In this document: positions 1 through 12,034 of the stretch, piece by piece
Numbering within the stretch: position 1 is the stretch's first letter
How the letters are laid out: every line of letters starts with the position of its first letter
Source: Synaphobranchus kaupii
Taxonomy: Eukaryota; Chordata; Actinopteri; Anguilliformes; Synaphobranchidae
NCBI GenBank assembly: GCA_029718625.1
Contig: CM056397.1
Span: 4,736,590-4,800,589 of the forward strand
Length of the DNA: 64,000 nt
Direction: 5' to 3'
The notes under the pieces: model-generated
What the model saw: only the letters and a program-made list of their open reading frames with translations
What the model was told of the DNA's origin: nothing
The model's database searches: none
Made by a program: the position numbers and the translations under genes

Positions 1-190
1 AGCGTACTGGCCGCAGTTTGCGTGATTTTAATTAGACCTCGTTGAACGCTGATCACATTATTTGCATTGGTAGTTTGTGTTTGTCCCGCGATTGGCTGTT
101 AGATTGTTAGATTGAACGCTGATCATATTATTTGCTTTGCTAGTTTGTGTTTGTTCCGCGATTGGCTGTTTGTTAGATTGTTAGATTGAC
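1..190. repeat. Imperfect tandem duplication, about 70 bp x 2
   Basis: Two adjacent copies share GAACGCTGATCA, TTATTTGC, TAGTTTGTGTTTGT and CGCGATTGGCTGTTAGATTG (about 42-111 and 112-186). The second copy has a few substitutions and a short insertion. No coding potential is visible. It could be part of an LTR or of a local tandem repeat; I cannot assign it. Confidence 0.6.
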
Positions 191-2332
191 TAGGCTGTTA
201 GTTTCGCGTTATTGTGCTTTTTAAGACCTTGGCGCATAAGTCCCGCCTGCGGGACCTTTTTTGCTCAACTGAGACATTCGTTGCTACTGCAGCCGAAATC
301 ACAAACTCTGTGTTTTATATTTATTGGTAGACGGTTCGTGACGATTTCTGCCGAATACGTAGTTTCTAAGTGCCACTATTTCCCTGTAGCAAGTCCATTT
401 ATCAAGCAACCCCCCACCTAGTCTATACCTACCTATGCGTGACATAGTGGACAATAGCGTCTATGTTTGAGTTCATAAATATATTTATTCATCATATAAA
501 ATTAGAATAACGTCATAGCAATGAGATAAACCCAACAATAGCCTGATCGTATGCCAGAAAAGCCGTGAAAAGCCCTGCTCACTCAAATGCAAAATAAACT
601 GTGAAAGTACTATCTCATTCTACCATGTATTCTACTAGCAATATATGCTACTAAATATGAAATAAATATACAATCCTACCATTGGTTTTACACATCGAGA
701 TGTTCCTTTCAAAATTCAGTTGTCATTTATTGTCTGGTACAATCGGTTTGAGAAATATACAACACTTTATACCGCTATTACACTATCTGAAACGTCGCCG
801 CGTAATAGCCCCATGCCCTGTAAGCCTGTCTCATGCATTACAGTTCACTCTGATTTAATTGTCGGCTTTTTTATCCAATAGAGTACATTATAACCTTCGC
901 AACGGTATATGCCAAGTCTTTTTGGGTGCTTTGAGCAATTTACTACAGCCCAGCGTAACGGCAGTTTTCGTTTTAACTGTCTAGTATTACGCAAGCGATA
1001 TACAATACGCATTATGCAGGGGAATTTCCCTTTTGCGATATGTAAGTATTTTTGCGTCTAAAATACCGTTGGTCTCACTGGCTACATACGTACGTTCGTG
1101 TTTCCACTCGAGCACTGTCTTTCCAATATGTTTGATAGCCCTATTGTTATTTTCGCATTTTGAGTGCATTTCACATACTGTAGTGCAATCGTTAGCTAAA
1201 TGTATTTTTGAAGTAGGCTACCGATGTTCATTGAAGATAGAACATTTGGCAGCATTTTACAGATGGTGGAAAACTATTTTATGTTCATGTTATCATACAT
1301 AATATAGGCTATGGCGTATACGAGTCTCTTAGGGCATGACAAATGCTCATTCCAATTTACTGTTGCGCTGATATGTGGTAGATTAAGGTAAAAACTTCCT
1401 TGGAGTCATTATGAATAGGAAAACTTAAAAGATTAAAAGAATACAGAAAAATGCAATCCCAGGACAAAAGTATACATACTGTAGAGTACAGGGACAAGTG
1501 ATGTTTTATTGAGGTACAAGAGTGAATGATTAGGCAACATATTTAGGTGTATGTAACACTGTGATATCAATGTTTTTTATCTTAAGCCACTAGAGGGAGC
1601 AAATGTGTATGCGTTATAATGTACAAAACTAATTTTATTCATTTTATGACATGTTTTGCATAGGGGTTTTGGACCCATAGATATCTACCCCCATATACTG
1701 CTGAAAATATATAATTCTCACTTGGAAATTATGCACAAGTGAGTTTTATGAGCCCAAACTGTTGATTTGTAATTAAATATTTCATTATTTTTTTTAATTT
1801 GCAGCAGTGCACAATTTAGCCATTTGGATAGATTTGGAGACACTAATGGACAACAGGATACACTGCTATATTTTGCATCATAGACCTTTAGTAGTTCTGC
1901 ATATCATCCTCACATTTTGCAAAACTTGTGGACATGGAGTTTATGATCCAGGAAATGTATATACGTATATATTACCGATTTCACTTATGTAGCTCTCAGC
2001 AAAATTTAAAAAAACTATTTTAAAAATTTTTTCCCAACGTTTCTTTGCATTTGTGGCACTTTATTTTGACTTAAATTATGAAAATAAACAAATCTAAGTT
2101 TGTATTGTAAATGGTACACCTGTCTTCTTTCATTTAAGCCATTTACCAAGTTTATGTGATGCTCACACCTGGAGTTATAAAGCCTTAAAAAGAGCACCCC
2201 TAAATTGGTGAAATTTGCCATCTGCGCCAAGGGGTTAACTGGTAGTACTTATTGATCTGTGCTTGCGAAGTGTCTCACACAGCTGTTAACCACTTGCAAT
2301 CAGCTGTGTGCATTTCAAAAGACATCTGGAAG
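191..2332. other. Unassigned AT-rich non-coding stretch
   Basis: No open frame longer than about 90 codons and no recognisable domain, exon or transposon end is visible. A sequence CCACTAGAGGGAG at about 1,590 partly resembles the CTCF core but has mismatches. Some of this may be old, decayed repeat. Confidence 0.4.
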
Positions 2333-2362
2333 AGCGACACTAGTGTCGACACTAGTGTCGCT
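2333..2362. repeat. Perfect 30-bp palindrome at the left edge of the LINE
   Basis: The 30 bases read identically on both strands. They consist of two back-to-back copies of GACACTAGTGTC, which is itself a palindrome, flanked by AGC and GCT. It lies just upstream of the first LINE coding sequence and may be part of the 5' region of that element. Confidence 0.85.
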
Positions 2363-2489
2363 CCGTCCCAGTTTATGTGTGTTCTCCCTCTCCCTATCCC
2401 TGTCTGCTCTCTTCCTTTTAGAACCCGCTTCCGACGACGTGGCCCTCCACGGCGACACAACCCGTCCAACCTCCGCTACCCCTCGCTGA

Positions 2490-3037
2490 CTCCCTGCGAG
2501 AACTTCACCGTCCCAGGGGGGCTCTGGAACTGCCAGTCTGCCACACGGAAAGCAGACTTCATCTCCGGCTATGCCTCCTTCCTGTCCCTCCAGTTTCTCG
2601 CCCTCACCGAAACCTGGATCACACCGGACAACACGGCAACTCCCGCTGCCCTCTCCTCCTCCTTCTCTCACACCCCCCGGCCATCTGGTCGCGGAGGTGG
2701 TACTGGTCTGCTACTCTCCCCCTCATGGTCATTCTCTGTTCTCCCCCTCTCTGATATATCTATTACTAGTTTTGAATACCACTCTGTGTTAATCAACCAC
2801 CCTTTTAACCTGTACATTATAGTTGTTTATCGCCCTCCAGGTCCCCTGGGGTGCTTCCTCGATGAGCTCGACACCCTGCTCAGCTCCTTCCCAGAGGACG
2901 GCACCCCGCTGATCCTCCTGGGAGACTTCAACATCCATCTAGATGCCTCCCAGTCTGCAGCCTTCCTACCACTTCTCCGCTCCTTTGACCTCACCCTCCA
3001 ACCCTCCCCCCAACCCACAAGGCTGGCAACCTCCTAG
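2490..3037 (+). pseudogene. LINE endonuclease fragment
   Basis: Open frame resembling the N-terminal part of a LINE apurinic/apyrimidinic-type endonuclease, which nicks target DNA for target-primed reverse transcription. LALTETW matches the conserved Glu-containing motif and LLGDFNIH the conserved Asp-Asn motif. The frame ends at 3,037, but the expected continuation (GNLLDLVF, then SDHHFI) is visible in another frame just downstream at about 3,020-3,110. A one- or two-base indel near 3,018 therefore explains the stop. Confidence 0.75.
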
Positions 3038-3910
3038 ACCTGGTCTTCCTGGTCAGCCCCTGCTCTGATCTCACTGTTACCCCTCTCCATACCTCTGACC
3101 ACCACTTCATTTCTTTCTCTCTTACTCTTGTTCCACACCGCCCCCCCCCATCCCCACTGTCTCTGTCCGCCGTAACCTCTTCTCCCTCTCAACCTCCTCT
3201 CTTGCTCCCTGTGTCACTGCTTCCCTCCCCCCTCTCAAATCCTTCTCTCAACTCCCCATCGACTCTGCATCCGACACCCTGCTCACTGCTCTCTCCACAT
3301 CACTTAACTCTCTCTGCCCTCTTGTCTCTAGGCCCACACGGCCATCTCCTCCCTGCCCGTGGATGTCCGATGCCCTGCGCACCTCCAGGGCCGGTCTTCG
3401 CACAGCAGAGAGGATGTGGAGGAAATCCAGAGACGCATCAGACCTCTCCTCCTACCAGTCTCTCCTAGCAGCATTCTCTACAGCAGTCACCGCTGCTAAG
3501 GTAACTTACTATCACACTAAAATTCACAAATACAGTTCTAACCCCCGTCAATTGTTCTCCATCTTCTCCTCCCTCCTCAGCAAATCCCCTCCTGCTCCTC
3601 AATCCTCGTTCACTGCAGATGACTTCGCAGATTTCTTTGATGAGAAGATTGCAGACATCCGCACTTCCTTCAGCCCCTCAGCCCCTCTCTCTATGCCCCC
3701 CCCCCTTCCCCCACTCCCCCTCCCCTCACATACACTGTTTTCCTCTCTCTACCCCTTCTGTGCCCCCCCCCCCCCTGCTTCTCCACCTTTTCTCCCCTGT
3801 CTGATACCGATGTATCCCACCTCCTACTCTCCCATCACCCCACTACCTGTGCCCTCGACCCTATCCCTTCATCTCTCCTCCAGGCAATCACCCCAGATAT
3901 CCTCCCGTTC

Positions 3911-5029
3911 GTGACCTCTCAGGTGAACTCCTCCCTGACCTCTAGCTGCTTCCCCTCATCCTTCAAGAGAGCACACATCACCCCGATCCTGAAAAAACCC
4001 ACGCTGGACCCCTCCAACATCCAAAACTACAGACCGGTATCTCTTCTTCCTTTTCTTTCCAAAAATATTGAATGTGCTGTTTCTAACCAACTGTCTTCTT
4101 TCCTTACCCAGAACAACCTACTAGACCCTCACCAGTCCGGCTTCAGACCTGGCCACTCAACGGAGACCGCACTCCTCTCCGTCAGCGAGATGCTTCACGC
4201 AGCTCGGACAGCCTCCCTCTCCTCTGTGCTAATACTCCTAGACCTCTCTGCCACCTTTGACACCGTAGATCACTCCACCCTCCTGTCGTCCCTGTCTGCA
4301 GCGGGGATCGGTGGCTCGGCCCTGGCCTGGATTGAGTCCTACCTCTCGGAGCGCTCCTCCCAGGTTGCCTGGGCTGGTAAAGTATCGGCACCCCGGCCCC
4401 TTACCACAGGAGTCCCCCAGGGCTCAGTCCTTGGTCCCCTCCTTTTCTCCACCTATACCAAATCCCTTGGCCCTGTTATCACTGCTCATGGTCTTTCTTA
4501 CCACTGCTATGCTGACGATACTCAACTCTTTCTCTCCTTCTCACCCTCTGACACTCAGGTGTCAGCCCGCATCTCCGCTTGCCTGAGAGACATCCAGAGC
4601 TGGATGGATAACTACCATCTCAAGCTCAATCCAGGCAAGACCGAGCTCATCTACATTCCTGCTCTAACCTCTCCCCCTCTCAATCTCTCCATTTCCCTAG
4701 GGGACACTCCACTGACCCCAACGCCACGTGCCAGGAACCTCGGAGTGGTGATGGACAACAGGCTGTCCCTCTCCGAGAACATCGCAGTGGTAACCCGGGT
4801 GTGCAGGTTCTTCCTGTACAACATCAGGAGAATCCGTCCCTTCCTCACCACCCACTCAACCCAGCTCCTAGTCCAAGCGATGGTGCTGTCCCGCCTGGAC
4901 TACTGCAACTCTCTCCTGGCTGGCCTGCCAGCATCGGCCATTACACCCCTTCAGCTTATCCAGAACGCAGCAGCGCGCCTGGTCTTCAACCTCCCCCGAC
5001 ACTCCCATGTCACCCCCCCTGCTCATTGA
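3911..5029 (+). pseudogene. LINE reverse transcriptase, frame broken
   Basis: A 372-codon open frame covering most of an L2-type reverse transcriptase. Visible motifs are RPVSLLP, LILLDLSATFDTVDH (region A, first catalytic Asp), TGVPQGSVLGPLLF (region B) and YADD (region C). After these come a thumb-like segment, LNPGKTEL, and LLAGLPASAITPLQLIQNAA. At about 5,013-5,019 a run of C shifts the frame. The downstream part (LHWLPVIARIKFKTL) continues from about 5,025 in a second frame and breaks again at the C run at about 5,187. The protein would copy the LINE RNA at the nicked target; this copy cannot make it intact. Confidence 0.88.
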
Positions 5030-5639
5030 CCTCCACTGGCTACCTGTGATAGCTCGCATCAAATTCAAAACATTGATGCTCGCCTTCCAGGCAGTCCGAG
5101 GATCAGCCCCTCCATACCTCCAAAAGCTCATCAGACCCTACACACCTACCAGATCCCTGCGTTCAGCTTCCTCAGGACGACTGGTACCCCCCCCCACTTC
5201 ATACTAGCACCCGGTCTCGACGTCTGTCTGTCCTGGCCCCACGGTGGTGGAATGAGCTCCCCGTGGAGGTCAGAACAACAGAAAGTCTGACCACCTTCAA
5301 GCGCAGATTGAAGACTCACCTCTTCAAGCTGCACCTCTCTCCACCCCTCCCTACCTCCTTGTGACCTCCCTTGATTGTGTTTTTCTGAATCCTTGTTTAA
5401 GTGGTTCAAGCTGCTAGTTTAATACTTAAGGTTACTTATTGGCTTACTGTTGTACATGCCAATGATTGATATTGTGTGGTCCCCCCCCCTCCAAAAAAAT
5501 AAAAATCATACTGACCGCGCCTGGTGCTTGAAATCGTATTTACCTTTTAGGGTTGTTTTAACACACTTGTTTCAAGTTGGAAAATGCACTAATGTACGTC
5601 GCTCTGGATAAGAGCGTCTGCCAAATGACTAAAATGTAA

Positions 5640-6005
5640 ATGTAATGGGTCTGTCGGTTTCGTCCCTGGGTCTACTATCTCCGCTTGTGGGGTAGAGCTC
5701 TCCCATTTCCAGGGTGACCAGGTCACTGAAGTCCAGTTGGCCAAACCCAGCGCCTCTATCAGCTCTGTCAAATTCAGTCCGCTCAATTCTAGGCCCCCCA
5801 CCCCCAGCTCCTGGGAGCTCACTTTCGGGGCCCCTGTCAGTAGCAGAGCTGCTAGCCAGTTGAGGTACAGCAGAAATCCCACTAGGCCCAGGCTGGTTAT
5901 CTCTGTCCTGTATTTCCCTATCCTCACTCTGGTGTACGTTGGATTCTGCCCCCTCCTGTTCTCGGGGGCGCCTATCATTACCCTTCTGAGCCTCATCTTG
6001 CTCAC
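5640..6005 (-). pseudogene. ERV env leader fragment
   Basis: Minus-strand frame overlapping the integrase end in another frame, the arrangement expected for a retroviral env start. It has a basic N-terminus, then a hydrophobic segment compatible with a signal peptide (residues about 38-57), and one NWTS glycosylation sequon. It is cut at about 5,640, where the LINE tail begins, so the surface and transmembrane subunits are absent. The assignment rests on position and leader character. Confidence 0.5.
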
Positions 6006-6380
6006 CTTCCTGCTCTCCTCTTACGGCTCTTGTACAATGGTTTAAATGATACCACAATTTACTGCCCTCTACTTGTAGAGCTGTTGGTGACATTCTGGTG
6101 ATCTGGAACGGTCCTTCTCTCCTTTGTTCGTTCCACCGTCTCCGGAATTTCCTGACGTAGACTAAGTCACCAGGCCTCAAGGTGGTGGTTCTTCTGGATT
6201 TTCTTGCTCATTAGCTCTTTCCTGTTCGAATATAGTCTGATGTATAGTGGTTAGTTGTTTCATATATTCTCTTAGTTCTAATTCTAATACCTCTAAGGTT
6301 GGACCCCCTGAGGGCCCCCTTATTCTGGGTGCTGGCATTGTTCGTCCCGTTAATCTCATGTGTCGGTGCAATAATAGCAA
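5700..6380 (-). pseudogene. ERV integrase C-terminal region
   Basis: Two consecutive pieces in one region. The first, 6,177-6,380, is a helical segment ending in a stop after a proline run. The second, about 5,900-6,180, contains GDLVYVRKF and GPFQI, matching the C-terminal DNA-binding (GPY/F-like) domain of gammaretrovirus-type integrases. The N-terminal zinc-binding and catalytic core domains, normally about 200 residues, are missing between this piece and the RNase H end just to its right. An internal deletion is therefore likely. Confidence 0.72.
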
Positions 6381-6399
6381 TTTTACATCCTGACGCTTG

Positions 6400-8200
6400 T
6401 TTAGCTATTTCATCTACTTTATTGTTCCCTTTGATTACAAAATCATTTCCTTTTTTATGCGCTTGACATTTTATTATAGCCAATTTTTGTGGTTTTAACA
6501 TTGCTATTATTAGTTCTAAAATCTGCCCTTTATGTTGTATGTCACTTCCATTACTCTTTAAGAATCCACGATTCTTCCATACTGCTCCAAACAAATGACA
6601 TACTCCGTGTGCGTACGCTGAATCAGTATATATGTCTGCTTTTTATCCTGACATCATTTCACATGCTTTAGTCAACGCTTTTATTTCTGCCAACTGAGCT
6701 GAACACGGTTGAGAACACCTTTCTGCTTCTAATGTTACCCATTCTGTCCCTCTTTTTTCTATTATTGCATATCCAGCATGATTCCCCTCATGATCCATAT
6801 AGCAGGAACCATCTACAAAGAGTATTCTCTTTCCCTCATCTTCTAATGGTTCTGCTTGTAGATCAGCCCCGAGTTTCATAAACTCCTTACTTTCTGGAAC
6901 ACATTCATGTGGTGTCCCTTCATGTGCCAACGGTATGTATTCCGCTGGATTTACCGTATCACATCTCACTATTGTAATGTCTGGATACACAGTCAACATA
7001 TAATAATTATGAATTCTTGCTGGAGTTAGTACAAATTTACCTTGTTCAATCATTTCTGCCACTTTATGATGAGTATATATCGTTATTGGATATCCCATTG
7101 TTACTGCTACCGCTTTCTCATAGGCCCACCACACTCCTGCTAAATCCTGATAGCAGGGTGGATACCCTAATGCCACCTCATCTAACTTAGTACTGTAATA
7201 CGCCATAGGTTGTTTCTTTCTTCCTTTACATGTTTCCTGTACTAGCATTGCTGTAGCAAATCCTCCTGTTCTTGTTGACACATACATTTCAAATGGTCTT
7301 TCATAATTTGGTAAAGCAAGAGCTGGAGCTTGAGTTAGCTCCTTTTTAATGCTTTCAAATGCTGTATCCGCATCCACATCCCATTTTAATCTATTTCTTA
7401 AGTTATCCTGTCCTGCTTCTTTCATTATTTTCCCCAGTGGATGTGTTTTCTCTGCGTAAGCTTCTATCCAATCTGTACTAAATCCTGTCATTCCCAAGAA
7501 TGTCATCATCTGTCCTACTGTTTCTGGCTTTGGTACAGCTGTTATAGCTTCCACTTGTTTTTCCGCTATACTTTTACATCCAAATGCTATCTTTCTTCCT
7601 AGATATTCTACTTCTGTTTGACAGTATTGTAACTTTTTTCTGGACACCTTGTGTCCTCCTTGTGCTAGCCTTTCTAATAGCCTTAAACTGTCCATCTCAC
7701 ACTGTTCACGTGAGGTTGAACATACTAATAAGTCATCCACATATTGTAGAACAACACTATTCAGTTCCAATCCCTGTAAATCTGCTCTCAGTACTTGATT
7801 AAAAACATGAGGCGAATGCTTAAATCCCTGCGGCATCCTAGTATATGTATACTGTTGTCCTGCATACGTAAACGCAAATAACTCCTGACTTTCTTTCGCC
7901 AATGGTACGCTAAAAAACGCTGAACACAGATCTATTACAGTAAACCATTTAGCTGTAGCCGGAATGTTAGTTAAAAACGTGTGCGGGTTTGGTACCTCCG
8001 CTAACATATCTTGCACCGCGTCATTTACCGCTCGTAGGTCATGCACTAATCTCCATTTTACTCCATCCGCCTTTCATACTGGTAGTAAGGGAGTGTTACA
8101 CAGGCTTTCAGTTTTTCTCAATATTCCTGCTTCTAATAAGCCTTCTATGGTTTCTTTAATTCCCTCTACTGTCTCCTTTTTTAAGGGAAATTGGGGTCTA
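6400..8200 (-). pseudogene. ERV pol: reverse transcriptase and RNase H
   Basis: Long minus-strand frame with retroviral RT palm motifs, including MPQGFKHSP and the catalytic YVDD at 7,732-7,743. A connection domain and then RNase H (FVDGSCY) follow. Two stops interrupt it: TGA at 8,074-8,076 near the RT N-terminus and TAA at 6,643-6,645 in RNase H. RNase H continues after the second stop (TDSAYAHGV) to about 6,400. The RT N-terminus ends at about 8,204, where a hAT-like element is inserted; upstream pol resumes at about 11,020. It is not functional as assembled. Confidence 0.9.
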
Positions 8201-8203
8201 TAT

Positions 8204-11020
8204 CAGGGACGTCACTAGGATGCAGAGACATGGGGGGCTTAGCCCCAAGGGGAGGGCAAGAGATGCGAGCGCAATTTCTTTTGGTATATACTGTATTAGA
8301 ACTACAGTACACATATGTCAACAACCAGTGAAGAAGCCAAGATGGCAAACAAGCTTTACCTGTCTGGGGTCTGTGTCTTTGTCACCTAAATCATACCCAC
8401 TTCTGGAAGGAGTTGCTGCAGCTGCTTGGTCATTTTCCCTCTCTCGGCTTGTTTGCCCTCCTTCTTTCTCTGGATCAGTTTGGTCTCCCTCTCTCTCTAG
8501 ATCTATTTGCTCCAGGTACAGTGCATCCGGAAAGTATTCACAGCGCTTCACTTTTTCCACATTTTGTTCTGTTACAGCCTTATTCCAAAATTGATTAAAT
8601 TCATTTTTTTCCCTCAAAATTCTACACACAACACCCCATAATGACAATGTGAAAAAAGTTTTTTTGAGATTTTTGCAAATTTATTAAAAATAAAAAAATA
8701 AAATTTCTCATTTACCATAAGTATTCATACCCTTTGCTTTAACCGTATTTTTAAAGTATCATAATTTCATATTTGGTTGCATATCCTTTACATGCTGTTA
8801 CTTCCTGAAGGTCTGTGACCATCAACATCAAAAAACTGTCGATATCTTATTTTCAGGTACTGTTACAAGCGATACTATAACCTCTCTGCATTTGAATGGA
8901 TCTCTATGGAAATTGGGGGGTGAGACTAGATTCAGCTGTAAATTACACTGGTACAGTATGGAACACGATGGCTGGCTAAATGGCTGTAAGTTATCAAGGG
9001 GTCTGAGCTATCAAACGAGCCCCACACCATCACTCTGTTGCCCAGATATGGAGTAGATGTGGATGGATCACTGCAAGGGTTATTTCTCCGGACTCATTTT
9101 CCTATAGAACTCTATGGGGAAAAAAAGGTCAGGAGAAACAACCCTTAAAGTGATCCATCCACATCTACTCCATATCTGGCAACAGAGTGATGGTTTTGGG
9201 GCTCGTTTGATATCGACAGTTTTTTGATGTTGATGGTCACAGACTTCAGGAAGTAACAGCATGTAAAGGAATATGCGACCAAATATGAAATATGATACTT
9301 TAAAAATATGTTAAAGCAAAGGGTATGAATACTTATGTAAATGAGAAATTTTATTTTTTTAATTTTTAAATAAATTTGCAAGAATCTCAAAAAAACTTTT
9401 TCACATTGTCATTATGGGGTGTTGTGTGTAGAATTTTTGAGGGAAAAAATTAATTTAATCAATTTTGGAATAAGGGCTGTAACAGAACAAAATGTGGAAA
9501 AAGTGAAGCGCTGTGAATACTTTCCGGATGCACTGTATGTCTCTGGATCCGCTTGCTCTCTCTGACCTCGAACAGCTTGCCTGTTGACCCTTTTCTGCCT
9601 CAGCCTCTCCTTCTGCATGACCCTTTAAGATAAGTTCAAACATTGAATCATTAACTGATTGAAACCCTGAAGCCAATTTCTTGACTTCCCAAATGCAGAT
9701 TGGTCACATGGGATGGGGGAAGAGGGTGGGGGGGGTTTCACTCACTGCCACTAAAATACATTTATTATTCTCTGGAACTGACAGGGCTATGTATGTATGT
9801 ATGATTGCTTTCATTATATTATATTTTCATGTGTGTATCTGTGGGTATAAATGTGTATAACCTAGCCTACATTTAGGCTACACCCATAATTTATTAACTT
9901 ATTACAGCCAATGAATGCAGAAAGTTAAGTTGGTCAGACTCAGAAAATATCATGAAATAATTTAGTTTAGGCTATGCCTTGGTGTCTATAGGCCTGACAA
10001 CAAATGCCTACAAATTTATACTAGAGGAAAATAAAATAAAAACTCCACTCGTTTCCTTCTAGACCTGCAGACCACTAACCTCCATCACACTAGCTCCTTC
10101 AGAATCAGCTGCCCTGTCAGTCTCCTGCCTCTCTCTCTCACCTGACTGGGCTGTGGCGGAACTGCCACCTCTCTGGAATAATCTTCGTATATCCATCTGG
10201 TCAATGAATTGAAGGATATACCGGTACAATAGCGTTATGAGGGACAGTTTTCACTGACATTAACTGATTCTAAACAATAACATTCTATGGGGACTGATAT
10301 TGTTTCGAAATACTAGAGAGATATATTCATGGCAAAGAATAGAGAGCTGTCGATAGAGTTAGCTAGCTAGCTATTTCTTGTATTTTTCTCGTTCACGATA
10401 GCGTAATCCACTTGTGTGTGTAGCTAACGTTATAGCATATGGTTATGGAAAAGCGCCTAATGTTCCATTGAAAGACTTTGCGTGTGTGTTCGCTGCACAT
10501 ATGGAGGTAGCTGCTTTTAATTTTAATGACTGGACCAAGTTAAACATTAACAAAACAAAAGCTTATGCATCAATTTGAAGCTGTTTGCTGATGTTGATTG
10601 TGGGATTTTAGCTACGTTAGCTAACTTAACAGTCAACAATAGCTTAATTTAGTGTTAACATCATAGCCTACTACAATATCCCCTTTCCTTTACCTCAAGT
10701 AAACCTAGCTAAAGTTAAGCAGGTAACAATCGTTAACAACTACTTACAATTTCACTCTGTGCATCATTCACTTTGAATCATCACATCATGGCTAAACTCC
10801 TTTGCCACTAACGTTATCCTGTCACAAGCCGTTGCCAATGCCGATCGTTACTTCGCAGAGCGAGAAGCTGCGAGAAACAATGGAATGCCCGCGATTTACA
10901 TTGTGAAGTAGGCTATGACAGGCTAGTATTGGATGGGGAGACAACAACATACAAACCAGAACGATAATTTTAAGCCAATAATGCCACATTATTTGGGGGG
11001 GCTTGAGAACATTTTAGGGT
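8204..11020. mobile_element. hAT-like element inserted in ERV pol (boundaries approximate)
   Basis: The ERV pol frame stops at about 8,204 and resumes at about 11,020. The left edge begins CAGGGACGTCACTAGGATG, a hAT-style CAGGG start. The right edge has a similar GGGGGGCTTGAG block, but I cannot find a clean matching inverted terminus or target duplication, so the right end may be deleted. Minus-strand sequence holds acidic/arginine-rich open pieces (about 8,330-8,520 and 9,540-9,676), split by the nested Tc1 fold-back, and an exon-like piece near 10,085-10,155 with a CAG/GTGAGAG donor. These could be remnants of a transposase N-terminal region. The rest (9,700-10,920) shows no coding. Confidence 0.55.
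8519..9535. mobile_element. Tc1-type fold-back element, non-autonomous (copy A)
   Basis: Long inverted repeat of 1,017 bp flanked by TA on both sides (517-518 and 536-537 of the respective kilobases). The ends begin CAGTGCATCCGGAAAGTATT and are about 220 bp each, typical of a fish Tc1 family. No transposase is present. The interior is itself palindromic and shares its sequence with elements at 39,117-40,315 and 60,202-60,692. It is nested inside the hAT-like element, which is inside the ERV. Confidence 0.9.
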
Positions 11021-12010
11021 GGCTTCAGCTGATTTTACCCTTCCCACATCTGTGTCATGTTGTGACCATAGTTGATCCGGAAGTGTGTTTAGCCTTTCTT
11101 CCTTCTGCTCCTGAACCCATTGTTTGGATCCTTCAACTGAGATCTTCACTTCTTCTGGTATCCCTCTCATATGCGTGTCAGTTACTATTTTCATTACTTT
11201 CTGATCTTCTGACATCCAGATTCGCAGGTTTTCTGTGCGATAGAACTTCATGTTTTCTGCTCTTTTTACCATAATTCCTAAGTCCTGTGACTCATATCCA
11301 GGATTCACTTTTAATGTCACATGGGGCGCTGCCCCCTCTACTTTAAACCATTTCTGTATCCATTCTGTCTCATCTACCCTTAATGCTGCTCCTTCTGGCC
11401 CAATGAGAATTGCTGTGGATCTAATCCATTGCTCTTCTCCCTTTTCCAGGGCCCATTTTTGTTCTAACTCCGTATCCTGGGTTGGGTCAAATCTCATAGT
11501 ACAATGTAGTTCTAGCTCAGGCCATGTGGCTTCCGGTATCTGCGCTTCCACATATTTTCCCCATTCTTTCCAGGCCTGTGCTTTTACTTGCTCTTCTATC
11601 CCTCCCAACCAGTAAACATTTGCCCACTTATTTTCCTTTTCTTTCTGTACTCCGTACATTCCCAATAGGTTAATTCCCTCTCTTCCGCATTGTAATCGTA
11701 GCCCTAATTCTAATATAGCATCTCTACCTAATAAATTTACTGGAGTATACTTACATACTATCAATGGTATTGTGATCTCTTTTATCCCTATTTTTACTGA
11801 CACTGGTACAGTTAATGGAGTCAATTGTGTTTTCCCTGAGAACCCTACTGTTTTTACATATTGGCCCGACATTGGTAAGTGGGTTGCATACTTTCTTTGA
11901 ATACATGTAACTGTAGCCCCTGTATCTATCATCATGGGTACTATTTGTCCTGCTATTTCTACATTTATCATGGGCTCCTGATCTGCATTATTGGTTACAT
12001 GCTGTCCCAC
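11020..12010 (-). pseudogene. ERV protease and start of pol
   Basis: Minus-strand frame with a retroviral aspartyl protease. The active-site DTGATV is encoded at 11,909-11,926 and the second conserved block LLGRD follows about 80 residues later. A roughly 230-residue linker leads towards RT and is cut at about 11,020 by the hAT-like insertion. The protease would cleave the gag-pol polyprotein during maturation. The frame is open here, but its partner domains are broken. Confidence 0.85.
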
Positions 12011-12034
12011 TTTACCTGGGTTCTCTGGGCACCC

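Larger units (their letters stand above)
2333..5645 (+). mobile_element. L2/CR1-group non-LTR retrotransposon (LINE), decayed
   Basis: Plus-strand LINE with an apurinic-type endonuclease followed by reverse transcriptase and a 3' tail. No ORF1 is seen, so it is probably 5'-truncated. Endonuclease motifs LALTETW and LLGDFNIH lie at about 2,600-2,940. RT motifs SGFRPGHSTETA, TGVPQGSVLGPLLF and YADDTQ lie at about 4,130-4,530. The 3' end carries GTCGCTCTGGATAAGAGCGT and a short AAATGTAAATGTAATG end, the tail shared by fish L2 LINEs and their SINEs. The element is broken by frameshifts near 3,018, 5,015 and 5,190; the last two fall in C homopolymers. Clade assignment to L2 is from family knowledge and was not tested by alignment. 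Confidence 0.9.
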
